Shown: positions 56,801-64,000 of the stretch, one piece after another
How the letters are laid out: each line of letters begins with the position of its first letter
Position numbering within the stretch: position 1 is the first letter of the stretch
The notes under the pieces: model-generated
Told to the model about the DNA's origin: nothing
What the model saw: only the letters and a program-made list of their open reading frames with translations
The model's database searches: none
Translations under genes and position numbers: made by a program
Source: an uncultured Commensalibacter sp.
Lineage (GTDB): Bacteria; Pseudomonadota; Alphaproteobacteria; Acetobacterales; Acetobacteraceae
Assembly: GCA_946699565.1 (NCBI GenBank)
Contig: CAMPDW010000003.1
Span: 86,473 to 150,472 of the forward strand
Length of the DNA: 64,000 nucleotides
Reading direction: 5' to 3'

Positions 56801-58832
56801 TAATTTTTTCCTCTTCAGAAAATTCATTTTGTATAAAATTCAATGGTTTATGATTTGCAGATGCAATCAGCCAACCAATATAAACATTTGGAAAAATATT
56901 ATCAACCAAATCTTTTTGTACAGCTGGATTTGAGGCATATTGTAACAAATTGACTTCAGCACTTGGATTCCATAGTAATTTTATACCTTCATAGATAAAA
57001 TGTTCATATCCATTGCGATATTTATCAAAAGCTTTTTGTTCATCTAATTGATTACGATATTTTGAAAGATAGTATTTTTCATCAAACCAAGCTGTTGGAT
57101 TATAATCAAACGCATTTTCATTAGCTAAATAATGATGAAGATAGTTAATATATTTACCATCATTAATTGCACGAGTTACTTCCGGATAAGCTTGTGCATA
57201 CCATTTTGGATCAAAATACCACGACACCCTTAAAGTTTTTTCAAAATTTATTAAAAATTTAAGATAATGGCAATAAGGCCCCAGATTTTCTTGAATGACT
57301 TGATGATATTGCCCTAAAAAGAAATTGCTATCAAAAAATAAACTTCCACTTATTCCCTCAACACTACCGGTTTTTAAAAAATGATCATAACCATTAACAA
57401 AACCATTTTGTTCTAAATTTTCTTTAGTTAAATGTGGGTTGGCTTTCTTATAATAATCTTCAGAAAATAACCAATGAGGATCATTAAATAAATATCCTTC
57501 TTTACAATAATGTTCAAATCCCGAGTTAAACAAATGACGATTAATCATTATTTGAACATTAGGATATTTATTTAAATACCATTTTTCATCAAAATAAGGA
57601 TTGGGTGAATTACCCTCAAAACAACCATATGAATGATAATATTCTTCAGCTGTTGTAATATCTAAAGTCTGCATCTTAGAAATAACAGAAGGATAATTTT
57701 GGATATACCATTGTTCGTCGAATTTTTTCCAAAATGGAAACTTACTATCCTCTAATTCGACATTCTCAAGTGATGATCCTTCTATATTTATCTCCTCTAA
57801 AAGAGGAACCTCAACATTCTTAATGACCGTATTTACTTCGTCTAAACCATTTAAATCAAAATTAACTATCCCTAATTTGATTAAATTGTCTTTAAGATTT
57901 TGTAATTTCAATAATAAATCAGGATTTTTTTTAGCTTCCCAATATTCAAAAATATTTACATATTCTTTACGAACATAAACCAAGTCATATTCTTCTTGAG
58001 TAAACTCATTATAATTAAATTTTTCGTTTGGTTTTCTTTTTTCATCACAACCACAAATAATAAAATGATCATATCCATTACGAAACACACCCTGACCATC
58101 TTTAGAAATCGTAGTTATTAAATCATGATAACATCCAAGATAATATCGCTCCGAAAAGTCGATTAATGGAGAAAACAATGTAGGTGTAGCGTTAACTAAG
58201 TAATGATGTAAAGTATTTAGGAATTTTGGATTAGATGAAAGGGATGAGGATTTATAGTAAGTTTCAAAATACCATTGTGGATCAAAAAACCAAGATATCT
58301 TTAAAAGATCACAATCTCGTAAAGCTGATTTAATTAAATATTGAAAAGGTCCAACATCAAGAATTTCTTCATAATTATCTTTTTGACTAAGATATAAAAA
58401 AGGATTAAAAAAATAACTTCCTGTTAAAAATTCTTTATCTCCTTTTTGCAAATAATGATCATAACCATTAATATATGGTTTTCCCTCTCCTATTAGATCC
58501 ATAATTTGAGGATTAAATTTTATATAATTTTCTTCTGAAAACAACCAATGAGGCGAATGATCTTTAAAGCCTATCTTAGTATAATGATCAAACCCTGAAA
58601 TATATTCACCATCTTGAATAAGTTTTTTGATATTAGGATACTTATTTAGGTACCATATTTCATCAAAATAGGGATTAGGTGAATTACCTATTTTACATCC
58701 TGTACCAAGATGATAGGCATAAAAATCCCCTTGATATATATCCTGAATCAATACAGTAAAATTTTTATATCTACGGCTATACCATTCAAGATCAAAAATT
58801 TTCCATTTAGGCTCCTTTTGAATAGTATCCAT
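53826..58832 (-). CDS. Giant modular glycosyltransferase: FDxxWY repeats + GT2 + GT4
   Basis: This 1668-residue protein has three parts. Residues about 10-980 are repeats of a unit of about 40 residues built on F(D/S)xxWYLxxYPxV...G...G(F/Y)xHYxxxG, arranged as three super-repeats of seven units (see the repeat entry). About 1028-1247 is a GT2 domain: ICVIMLMYNHLSVTLMALAS, FLNNDINLFPNA as the DXD-equivalent, and YFEDTDLCVKIIKAGYRVVY. About 1290-1668 is a GT4-type GT-B domain: RILFIEDRIPLKFLGSGYIR, NILFVGALHDNTCPN, and PYKVHEAASYGIPVVASEIL with the conserved E. There is no signal peptide or membrane helix, so it is probably cytoplasmic. It likely adds two kinds of sugar to a surface glycan or glycoprotein; the acceptor is unknown. 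Confidence 0.85.
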   Translation of the reverse strand: MDTIQKEPKWKIFDLEWYSRRYKNFTVLIQDIYQGDFYAYHLGTGCKIGNSPNPYFDEIWYLNKYPNIKKLIQDGEYISGFDHYTKIGFKDHSPHWLFSEENYIKFNPQIMDLIGEGKPYINGYDHYLQKGDKEFLTGSYFFNPFLYLSQKDNYEEILDVGPFQYLIKSALRDCDLLKISWFFDPQWYFETYYKSSSLSSNPKFLNTLHHYLVNATPTLFSPLIDFSERYYLGCYHDLITTISKDGQGVFRNGYDHFIICGCDEKRKPNEKFNYNEFTQEEYDLVYVRKEYVNIFEYWEAKKNPDLLLKLQNLKDNLIKLGIVNFDLNGLDEVNTVIKNVEVPLLEEINIEGSSLENVELEDSKFPFWKKFDEQWYIQNYPSVISKMQTLDITTAEEYYHSYGCFEGNSPNPYFDEKWYLNKYPNVQIMINRHLFNSGFEHYCKEGYLFNDPHWLFSEDYYKKANPHLTKENLEQNGFVNGYDHFLKTGSVEGISGSLFFDSNFFLGQYHQVIQENLGPYCHYLKFLINFEKTLRVSWYFDPKWYAQAYPEVTRAINDGKYINYLHHYLANENAFDYNPTAWFDEKYYLSKYRNQLDEQKAFDKYRNGYEHFIYEGIKLLWNPSAEVNLLQYASNPAVQKDLVDNIFPNVYIGWLIASANHKPLNFIQNEFSEEEKITSNKDSSHALWAKFDEDWYLKRYPDTKEKMSNCGINDAKVFYEQIGSVLGHSPNPYFDEEWYLRQYPQLKKNIDRGAFKSGFEHYCLSGYLTNDPHWLFSTYYYLKNNQDFVYDILNNDQYVNAYDHYLKIGDMLKRRGSLFFDPLIYQQQCYQRGLIEKTETPYQNYLISLPDTDKNSDVSLYFDTLWYIEKYPGVHQEIENGEYQCALHHYCVNDTPKKFNPSKWFDEQYYLETYPDIRQTIENSENFRNGYDHFVYHGTFEFRSPNKDIDLRQYYYSGNVQEEIENKIFRDVYAHYVFDNKIEEWLNKLPEYSHYRLSKETNDSRKYFQRKSKIAIPLVAHNKLDFSYEGQADICVIMLMYNHLSVTLMALASLRGNFNGKIQLLLGDNHSTDDGQYIQSCLTGAYVTHFPFNFGYGKACNELIEKVDAPITIFLNNDINLFPNAINALCQRLVSSDTIGAVGGKIIHPNGYLQEAGQIIWRDGTTSGYLRGEDPLIPEANFVRDVDYCSASMLAVKTDILQEVNGFTPIYYPAYFEDTDLCVKIIKAGYRVVYDPNAVVEHLEYASSNPIVSSGLMQRNHYNFTKEHSDFLRFQSPCHLDNVLIARQRRKNNKRILFIEDRIPLKFLGSGYIRSNDIITQMDKMGYEVTVYPINYYYPHLYQIYLSLPDTVEILFNHTIENLREFFKERAGFYDLIWIGRTHNLNRILPIMGEATRYLPQKSIILDTEVVATVRTQQQEKILGIKPKKTFDEALEEELSCARHCQEIVAVNTIDAEYIKKAGFDNVNVLGHNLQIKDSPDNWLERKNILFVGALHDNTCPNYDSLEWFLKNILPILVEKLGQDFTFSIAGYINVASVDMYELSKYPNVKFLGIVSDLSEIYNKHRIYIAPTRFAGGIPYKVHEAASYGIPVVASEILVNQLGWKNDQDILSAPIDNPEFFASQIIKLYENKDLWHYIRQNAFKRIEEDCNEKQFREQIKLILSKVLD
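55885..58800 (-). repeat. Protein-level hierarchical repeat: 3 blocks of 7 FDxxWY units
   Basis: Anchor motifs recur in the same order in each block: unit b PNPYFDExWYLxxYP at residues about 51, 410 and 728; unit c HWLFSxxxY; unit d GS(Y/L)FF(N/D); unit e S(W/L)(F/Y)FDxxWY with a LHHY tail; unit f (D/W)F(S/D)E(R/K/Q)YYL...RNGY(D/E)HF; and a more divergent unit g. The spacing between blocks is about 359 and 318 residues. Same-letter units match one another across blocks better than neighbouring units do, so a seven-unit block probably arose first and was then triplicated. DNA identity has clearly decayed, so the event is old. Confidence 0.85.
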
Positions 58833-58907
58833 AATAAATTACCCCATAATTATATAATTAAAAAATAAGTATAATAAATTAATTTAAATCCATATCTTAA
58901 ATGAATA

Positions 58908-61900
58908 TTAATATTTCAAAAATTTTTTTTCAAAAAAAGTATTAAATTTATTTAATATATTATCATCACAATTTTCATCAATTATTTCGATTATCTTATT
59001 ATCAATAAAATTAATAGAAATATTAATTGATACTGTTTTATATTCATTTCCTATAACATTAATTAAAAAAACGCGATAATTTCCATTAACTTTAAAATTA
59101 TAACCCTTATTCAAATCTAACAAAACGTAAAAACCATTATTCAATGGAACATTTTGAAAGACAGAAACAGTTTCATGACGAATAAACCTTGATGTTGCTA
59201 CATAAAAACATTCTTTTAAATTTTCAGAAACAAAAGCTATATATATTCTTCCTGCCATACTGATACTTCTGTTAAAAGCCCAACCAGAAATTTTTAATAA
59301 GTTCGCTTCTACAACCTTATCCGAATTTTTATTCACATTTGCTGAAAAAGTTTCAATACAATATTCTAACTGCCCAGCTGTTTTTGGGTATATATTGTTT
59401 TCGGAAATCTGATTTAATTTAATTCCTCGCATAATACCGTCTTTTTCGGTTATACGTAAAAAATCATCTAAAATAATTTGATTATTATGTGCTTCATTAA
59501 ATACTTTAATAATTTTTCCACCCGTAACCATTATTTCATAATTAGAAAGCTGAAACGCTGCAACACCATTAATAATATTTATTAATCCAATTCTAAAACG
59601 CCCTTCACACCATTTTCCACGCAGTGCAGATGTACATGAAAAACCATTTCTTAAAGGTGCATTGGAAAAATTAGATGCAACATCTTCTCTGTTTTCACGA
59701 TCACATTTCAAAAAAATTGTTAAATCGCTACTTTGATTAATCAGAACAGTATAAAGCGTTCCGGCATTAGATATATCCGAAAGAATAAACCATCCTCTAA
59801 TATGAAATTCACTAGCTTCTTTAAATTTTTCATCATCATCCACATTTAGAACATGATAACAAATATCATCAATATAATAATTTGCACCTTGAATATATGC
59901 CCAATCCTCAATAGGTTGGGGTAATTCAATATGAATATTACTTAATGTAGGAGCATCAAGAATATGACGTGGAGGAGCTTGTTCTTTCCAGCTTGAATGT
60001 GGAATGAAATTCAAACGTCCAATATCCCATTTTAAATTACTATCACCAAAGGTACAGGGTTGTAGAAGATCTTTATATATCTTCAATAGCTTATTAGAAT
60101 ATTCTTTTGAATTTACCCACATATCAGGCATAATATTTTCTATGAGCAACTTACGCAATTTTTCATCTGATCGAATTAATTCCAGACGATCAATAACTAA
60201 ATTAACTTCGCCAATAGGAACTTTGAACCCATTCAAACCTTCTTGCACTCGGTCATTTAACCCACCAACATCAGTGACAATTGGAATTAAACCATTTTGC
60301 CATACTTCCGATAAAGAAATACAATATGTTTCAGGCCATATAGACAAAATCAAAGCAACATCTGCAACTTGCAATGCTGTTGCTTCACCCAATGCATAAG
60401 ATCCGTGAATAATTATGTTTTCTTGATTTAAGTTTTTTAAAACAGATTCATAATCAGGCTGCATATAGCCAAAAATATGAAATTCATATAACTTTGGATT
60501 GGCTGATTGTAAAATAGATAAAATAGTATCCGCACCTTTTGATCGGATAAAATTACCTACCGTAGCAACTTTTAACTTTTTACCATTTAATGGCGTATAT
60601 TTTTTAGGTTGAGTAGGAATAGCTGTATCTGGTAATGGTATACCTAAAACATGATTTTTCTTATGTTTTACAATAGGATAGACATATTCAATAACGTCAT
60701 AGGAATGTTGTGTTCCATATAAACACACATCTACGGATTTCATCACATTACCAATAAATGCACGACGTGTTTGCTGAACCCCAAATTCAAGCTTATCCGA
60801 AATTTTTAAACAAATATCACAAGTACCAACATCTTTATTTTCTTCAATTCGACAATATCGTTGTTCATAATTTAACAAATTATAATGCGAACAAACAGCC
60901 AAAAAATCATGAAAAGAATAAACAACTCCAACACCACAAGCTTTAGCAATGATAGGTAAAGAAAGTGTATGATGTCCAAGATGTTGAATATGTACAATGT
61001 CAAATTTATATTGGGTAATTACATTTGAAAAAACCGTTTCTTCACCTGCATCATTCATGGAATCTAACCATCCTACATCAGGCATATCAAAACGTTCTAA
61101 CTCTTGACCATTTATATCTGTTAAAAAACAAGCCCCTCTTCGACGTAACCAATAATAAAATTCAACCTCTTTCATTAAAGCTAAAGAAATAATTTGTTGA
61201 TAAACTTCAATACCACCCCAAACCTGTTCATTAATAGTTGAATGCGTAACAAACAAAACTTTTATTTTCTTTTTATATGTAGAAACAGCAGTCTTTATTT
61301 GCTCTTTTCTCTTACGTGTAAAATCAGCATGCGTAATATCTTCAATTTTTTTTAGGCGATTTTGATATAAATGAGATTGTAATACAGATTGCTGAGCTGC
61401 GTCAGCCATCTTTTTTCTTAAACCCTTTTTATAGAAAATTACTTCAATTTGTTTGATAATTTCTTCTGTATTATGCGCAATTGCTATACCACTCACTTCT
61501 TCAACAAATTTTTCATCCATTTCAGAAGGAAGTTCAACAATTTGAGCCGCACCTGATAAACCCAACTCATAAAAACGTGGTCCTGGCGCCGTTGCTTGTC
61601 CTATATCACCATGACTTGCATAATTGCGAAACATAGTTAAAGTAATTTTACTTGCATTCGCGAAATCAACAAATGATTCAATATTTACAGGTCTGTGAAT
61701 AACTCTTTCACTTAAATCCGCAGGTAAAGGAGGTAAATATTCATTACATGGACAAATCAATTTATAACGAGCATTTGGAAAAGCTATAATCACTCGTCGC
61801 AAAACATCAACACGATTGGGCCACATGGTTCCGGCAAAACAAATATCGTAATCTAAATTTTCTGTTTCTTTAACTCGACGATAATGAATTTGATCACTAG

Positions 61901-62267
61901 CTGCCAAAGGCAAATAATAAGCTTCAATTTGATAAGATTTGATGCAATCAGGATCATTTGAAAATACATAATCAAAAATCGTTGTAACTTGAATATTAAA
62001 ATCCAACATAAATGGATCTTCAAAAGCCCAAAATATCATTGTTTTAAAGCATGGACGCAGCCTTTTCATCAACTCATAATCAGTACGCTGACCATCAATA
62101 CAAATCAACACATCATGTTCACCACTTGCCGCAACAAGTAAAATATCCATATTGTCAACAACAACAACGTTTTCCTCCCCCCACAATTTTTTAGCCGCCC
62201 AAAAAATTGCCAAGGTTAAGTATGAATTAGAATTATGAGTATAATTTGTATTATAAATGACTGCCAT
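58908..62267 (-). CDS. Modular glycosyltransferase: CgeB-like + GT4 + twin C-terminal domains
   Basis: The 1119-residue protein begins with a CgeB-like region (about 1-325: IFWAFEDPFMLDFNIQ, YYLPLAASDQIHYRRVKET, DICFAGTMWPNRVDVLRR, APGPRFYELGLSGAAQIVEL). A GT4 GT-B domain follows at about 333-740 (KVLFVTHSTINEQVWGGIEV, VKVATVGNF-type strand LKVATVGNFIRSKGADTI, IHGSYALGEATALQVADVAL, ISLSEVWQNGLIPIVTDVGG). The C-terminal third (about 805-1085) contains two similar beta-rich segments described under findings. No signal peptide or membrane segment. It is the first gene of the cluster in transcription order, 75 nt from the giant glycosyltransferase. Sugars and acceptor are unknown. Confidence 0.82.
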   Translation of the reverse strand: MAVIYNTNYTHNSNSYLTLAIFWAAKKLWGEENVVVVDNMDILLVAASGEHDVLICIDGQRTDYELMKRLRPCFKTMIFWAFEDPFMLDFNIQVTTIFDYVFSNDPDCIKSYQIEAYYLPLAASDQIHYRRVKETENLDYDICFAGTMWPNRVDVLRRVIIAFPNARYKLICPCNEYLPPLPADLSERVIHRPVNIESFVDFANASKITLTMFRNYASHGDIGQATAPGPRFYELGLSGAAQIVELPSEMDEKFVEEVSGIAIAHNTEEIIKQIEVIFYKKGLRKKMADAAQQSVLQSHLYQNRLKKIEDITHADFTRKRKEQIKTAVSTYKKKIKVLFVTHSTINEQVWGGIEVYQQIISLALMKEVEFYYWLRRRGACFLTDINGQELERFDMPDVGWLDSMNDAGEETVFSNVITQYKFDIVHIQHLGHHTLSLPIIAKACGVGVVYSFHDFLAVCSHYNLLNYEQRYCRIEENKDVGTCDICLKISDKLEFGVQQTRRAFIGNVMKSVDVCLYGTQHSYDVIEYVYPIVKHKKNHVLGIPLPDTAIPTQPKKYTPLNGKKLKVATVGNFIRSKGADTILSILQSANPKLYEFHIFGYMQPDYESVLKNLNQENIIIHGSYALGEATALQVADVALILSIWPETYCISLSEVWQNGLIPIVTDVGGLNDRVQEGLNGFKVPIGEVNLVIDRLELIRSDEKLRKLLIENIMPDMWVNSKEYSNKLLKIYKDLLQPCTFGDSNLKWDIGRLNFIPHSSWKEQAPPRHILDAPTLSNIHIELPQPIEDWAYIQGANYYIDDICYHVLNVDDDEKFKEASEFHIRGWFILSDISNAGTLYTVLINQSSDLTIFLKCDRENREDVASNFSNAPLRNGFSCTSALRGKWCEGRFRIGLINIINGVAAFQLSNYEIMVTGGKIIKVFNEAHNNQIILDDFLRITEKDGIMRGIKLNQISENNIYPKTAGQLEYCIETFSANVNKNSDKVVEANLLKISGWAFNRSISMAGRIYIAFVSENLKECFYVATSRFIRHETVSVFQNVPLNNGFYVLLDLNKGYNFKVNGNYRVFLINVIGNEYKTVSINISINFIDNKIIEIIDENCDDNILNKFNTFFEKKFLKY

Positions 62268-62455
62268 GATTAATGCTTATTTTTTTATATTTAATGATCA
62301 AATAACTATATAAAACTTAAAAAATAAACGAAAGTTTTATCTCGTTTATTTTACGATATACTGCATATTTCGCTCTCTGTAAACGAATTGCAAAATTGCA
62401 TTTCAAAACATAATATAAAACTATTAATTATATAAATTAAATTAATTTGATTTTA

Positions 62456-62492
62456 TATAAAAAAACAGACTTTAAATAATTAAAGTCTGTTT
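62456..62492 (-). terminator. Rho-independent terminator of rpsA
   Basis: Arms AAACAGACTTTAA (62463-62475) and TTAAAGTCTGTTT (62480-62492) are exact complements. Read on the minus strand, the stem ends in an unbroken T-run formed from 62459-62465. It lies 22 nt beyond the rpsA stop codon and ahead of the glycosyltransferase cluster, which therefore has its own promoter somewhere in 62268-62455. Confidence 0.85.
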
Positions 62493-62514
62493 TCCAAAAT
62501 GAATATCGTAAAAT

Positions 62515-64000
62515 TTATTCTACTTCTGTATCATTTTCATTGCGTCGACGTATAGCAGCCCCTAGGATATCCCCTAAAGATGCTCCACTATCTGAAGAGC
62601 CATAATCAGAAATAGCTTGCTTATCTTCTTCAACTTCACGACCTTTAATCGTTAAGGTTAAACGACGTGCATTTTTATCGATTGATACAACTTTAGCATC
62701 AACGCGATCGCCAACATTAAAGCGTTCTGGCCGTTGTTCCGCCTTATCACGAGAAAGTTCAGTACGACGAATAAAGCCTGTTAAAATATCATTTACACTA
62801 ACATCTACCCCATTAGGTTGAATACCAGTAATCGTACATGTAACAATGCTACCTTTGTTAACTTTAGCAAGCGCATCAGCAACTGAATCTTCACTTAACT
62901 GCTTAATTCCTAAAGAAATACGCTCTTTCTCAACATCAACATCGATGACTTTTGCCTTAACAACATCACCTTTTTTGTAATGTGTAATAGCAACCTCACC
63001 TGGTTCATCCCAAGAAAGGTCAGACATATGGACCATACCATCAATATCAGATGATAATCCAATAAATAGACCAAATTCTGTAATATTGCGGATTTCGCCT
63101 TCAATTTCAGAACCAACTTGATGTGTATCTGCAAATTGTTGCCAAGGATTAGGTTGAACCTGCTTCAAGCCAAGAGAAATTCGACGTTTTGAACTGTCCA
63201 CATCCAATACAACGATTTCAACTTCTTGAGATGTTGAAACAATTTTACCTGGATGCACATTTTTCTTTGTCCAAGACATTTCTGAAATATGAACAAGACC
63301 TTCTACCCCTGGTTCAAGTTCAACAAATGCACCGTAATCCGTGATATTTGTCACTCGACCTGTAAAGCGTGAGCCAACTGGATATTTTGTTGCAACATTT
63401 TCCCATGGATCTGCCTCAAGTTGCTTCATACCCAATGAAATACGATGTGTTTCAGGATTAAAGCGAATAACCTGAACACGTACAGGTTGACCAATCTGTA
63501 GTGCTTCCGCAGGATGATTAACACGTTTCCAAGCAATATCGGTTACATGTAATAATCCATCAACACCACCTAAATCAACAAATGCACCATAATCAGTAAT
63601 GTTTTTAACAACACCATCCAAGATCATGCCTTCTTTAAGACCTTGAATAAGTTCACTACGTTGTTCAGCACGCGTTTCTTCAAGAACAGCACGACGAGAA
63701 ACTACGATATTTCCACGTGCACGATCCATTTTTAAAATTTGAAAAGGTTGTGCAACACCAATCATAGGATTGATATCGCGAATTGGTCGAATATCAACCT
63801 GCGACCCAGGTAAAAAAGCCATGGCTCCACCTAAATCAACAGTAAACCCGCCTTTAACGCGACCAAAAATGGTTCCATTAATGCGTTGACTATTCTCAAA
63901 TGCTTTTTCAAGAGCAGACCACGCTTCTTCACGACGTGCCTTTTCACGCGAAAGCAAAATTGAACCGTCACGATCCTCGTAACGTTCCACATAAAGTTCA
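62515..64000 (-). CDS. rpsA: 30S ribosomal protein S1 (5' end outside the window)
   Basis: S1 binds mRNA and brings it to the 30S subunit for initiation. The visible part (about 495 codons) runs from ELYVERYEDRDGSILLSREK, in the linker after the first S1 domain, to the C-terminus. Five S1 RNA-binding repeats can be seen, beginning GTIFGRVKGGFTVDLGGAMA, GMILDGVVKNITDYGAFVDL, GSRFTGRVTNITDYGAFVEL, GSEIEGEIRNITEFGLFIGL and GSIVTCTITGIQPNGVDVSV. Repeats three to five are the best conserved. The reading frame stays open to the window edge; the GTG at 63990 is an internal Val codon and not the start. The acidic tail (RRRNENDTEVE) is typical of alphaproteobacterial S1. Confidence 0.97.
   Translation of the reverse strand, partial: ELYVERYEDRDGSILLSREKARREEAWSALEKAFENSQRINGTIFGRVKGGFTVDLGGAMAFLPGSQVDIRPIRDINPMIGVAQPFQILKMDRARGNIVVSRRAVLEETRAEQRSELIQGLKEGMILDGVVKNITDYGAFVDLGGVDGLLHVTDIAWKRVNHPAEALQIGQPVRVQVIRFNPETHRISLGMKQLEADPWENVATKYPVGSRFTGRVTNITDYGAFVELEPGVEGLVHISEMSWTKKNVHPGKIVSTSQEVEIVVLDVDSSKRRISLGLKQVQPNPWQQFADTHQVGSEIEGEIRNITEFGLFIGLSSDIDGMVHMSDLSWDEPGEVAITHYKKGDVVKAKVIDVDVEKERISLGIKQLSEDSVADALAKVNKGSIVTCTITGIQPNGVDVSVNDILTGFIRRTELSRDKAEQRPERFNVGDRVDAKVVSIDKNARRLTLTIKGREVEEDKQAISDYGSSDSGASLGDILGAAIRRRNENDTEVE

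Noticed and set aside
53826-58832. Regularly spaced repeats that could be mistaken for a CRISPR-like or satellite DNA array
   Set aside because: The repetition is at protein level, with diverged DNA and a continuous 1668-codon frame; there are no identical repeats with unique spacers and no cas genes.
60004-60399. A 131-codon plus-strand open frame inside the 1119-residue glycosyltransferase gene
   Set aside because: It mirrors the GT4 coding sequence on the other strand and encodes nothing family-like.

Overview
This window is AT-rich (by eye about one third G+C) and densely coded. It looks like the chromosome of a low-GC alphaproteobacterium, most likely an acetic-acid-bacterium relative (Acetobacteraceae) of the insect-gut Commensalibacter type. 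I infer this from gene content and order: the plsC-miaB-phoH-ybeY-corC block, a System I cytochrome c maturation operon, a CarD regulator, a quinone-linked D-lactate dehydrogenase, an SMC of about 1,500 residues preceded by a DsbA-like gene, and OprO/P-type porins. No database search was possible. I saw no tRNA, rRNA, IS element, integrase, phage module or CRISPR array.

Layout: (1) 0.1-3.9 kb: parvulin isomerase, argJ and rlmN. (2) 3.9-7.2 kb: a decayed aldo-keto reductase, an intact YajO-like aldo-keto reductase, and a divergent AraC-type regulator broken by two compensating frameshifts. (3) 7.3-12.6 kb: a DXD sugar transferase, a GNAT acetyltransferase, a bestrophin-like channel, carD followed by a perfect A/T palindrome, and dld. 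(4) 12.6-19 kb: tamB and tamA on the minus strand. (5) 19.2-24.4 kb: plsC, miaB, phoH, ybeY, corC. (6) 24.4-31.4 kb: a fructokinase, a DUF486 membrane protein, a DsbA-like protein and smc. (7) 31.4-36.2 kb: three tandem OprO/P-like porin paralogues. (8) 36.4-40.2 kb: a two-domain glycosyltransferase translationally linked to an ABC ATPase and permease, then a YciI-like protein. (9) 40.4-45.5 kb: ccmC, D, E, F, G, H, I, including a 46-residue ccmD. (10) 45.6-50.2 kb: a small membrane protein, divergent bfd/bfr sharing Fur-box-like sites, and a double M16 peptidase. (11) 50.2-52.8 kb: a decay zone with one intact DUF805 gene, a broken DUF805 copy, a detached small ORF and remnants of an unknown gene. 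(12) 52.8-62.3 kb: three large glycosyltransferases on the minus strand. (13) 62.5 kb to the end: rpsA, whose 5' end lies outside the window.

Several parts work together. TamA/TamB, the porins and the periplasmic folding factors (parvulin, DsbA-like) all serve envelope assembly. The Ccm proteins mature c-type cytochromes for the respiratory chain that quinone-linked Dld also feeds. Bfd and Bfr form an iron store-and-release pair. The 52.8-62.3 kb cluster probably builds or decorates a surface glycan.

The most unusual object is the 1668-residue glycosyltransferase at 53826-58832. About 980 N-terminal residues form three super-repeats, each made of seven roughly 40-residue FDxxWY-type units, ahead of a GT2 domain and a GT4-like domain. 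Its neighbour (58908-62267) joins a CgeB-like domain, a GT4 domain and two copies of an approximately 105-residue C-terminal domain. The rest is mostly ordinary housekeeping, with local gene decay.
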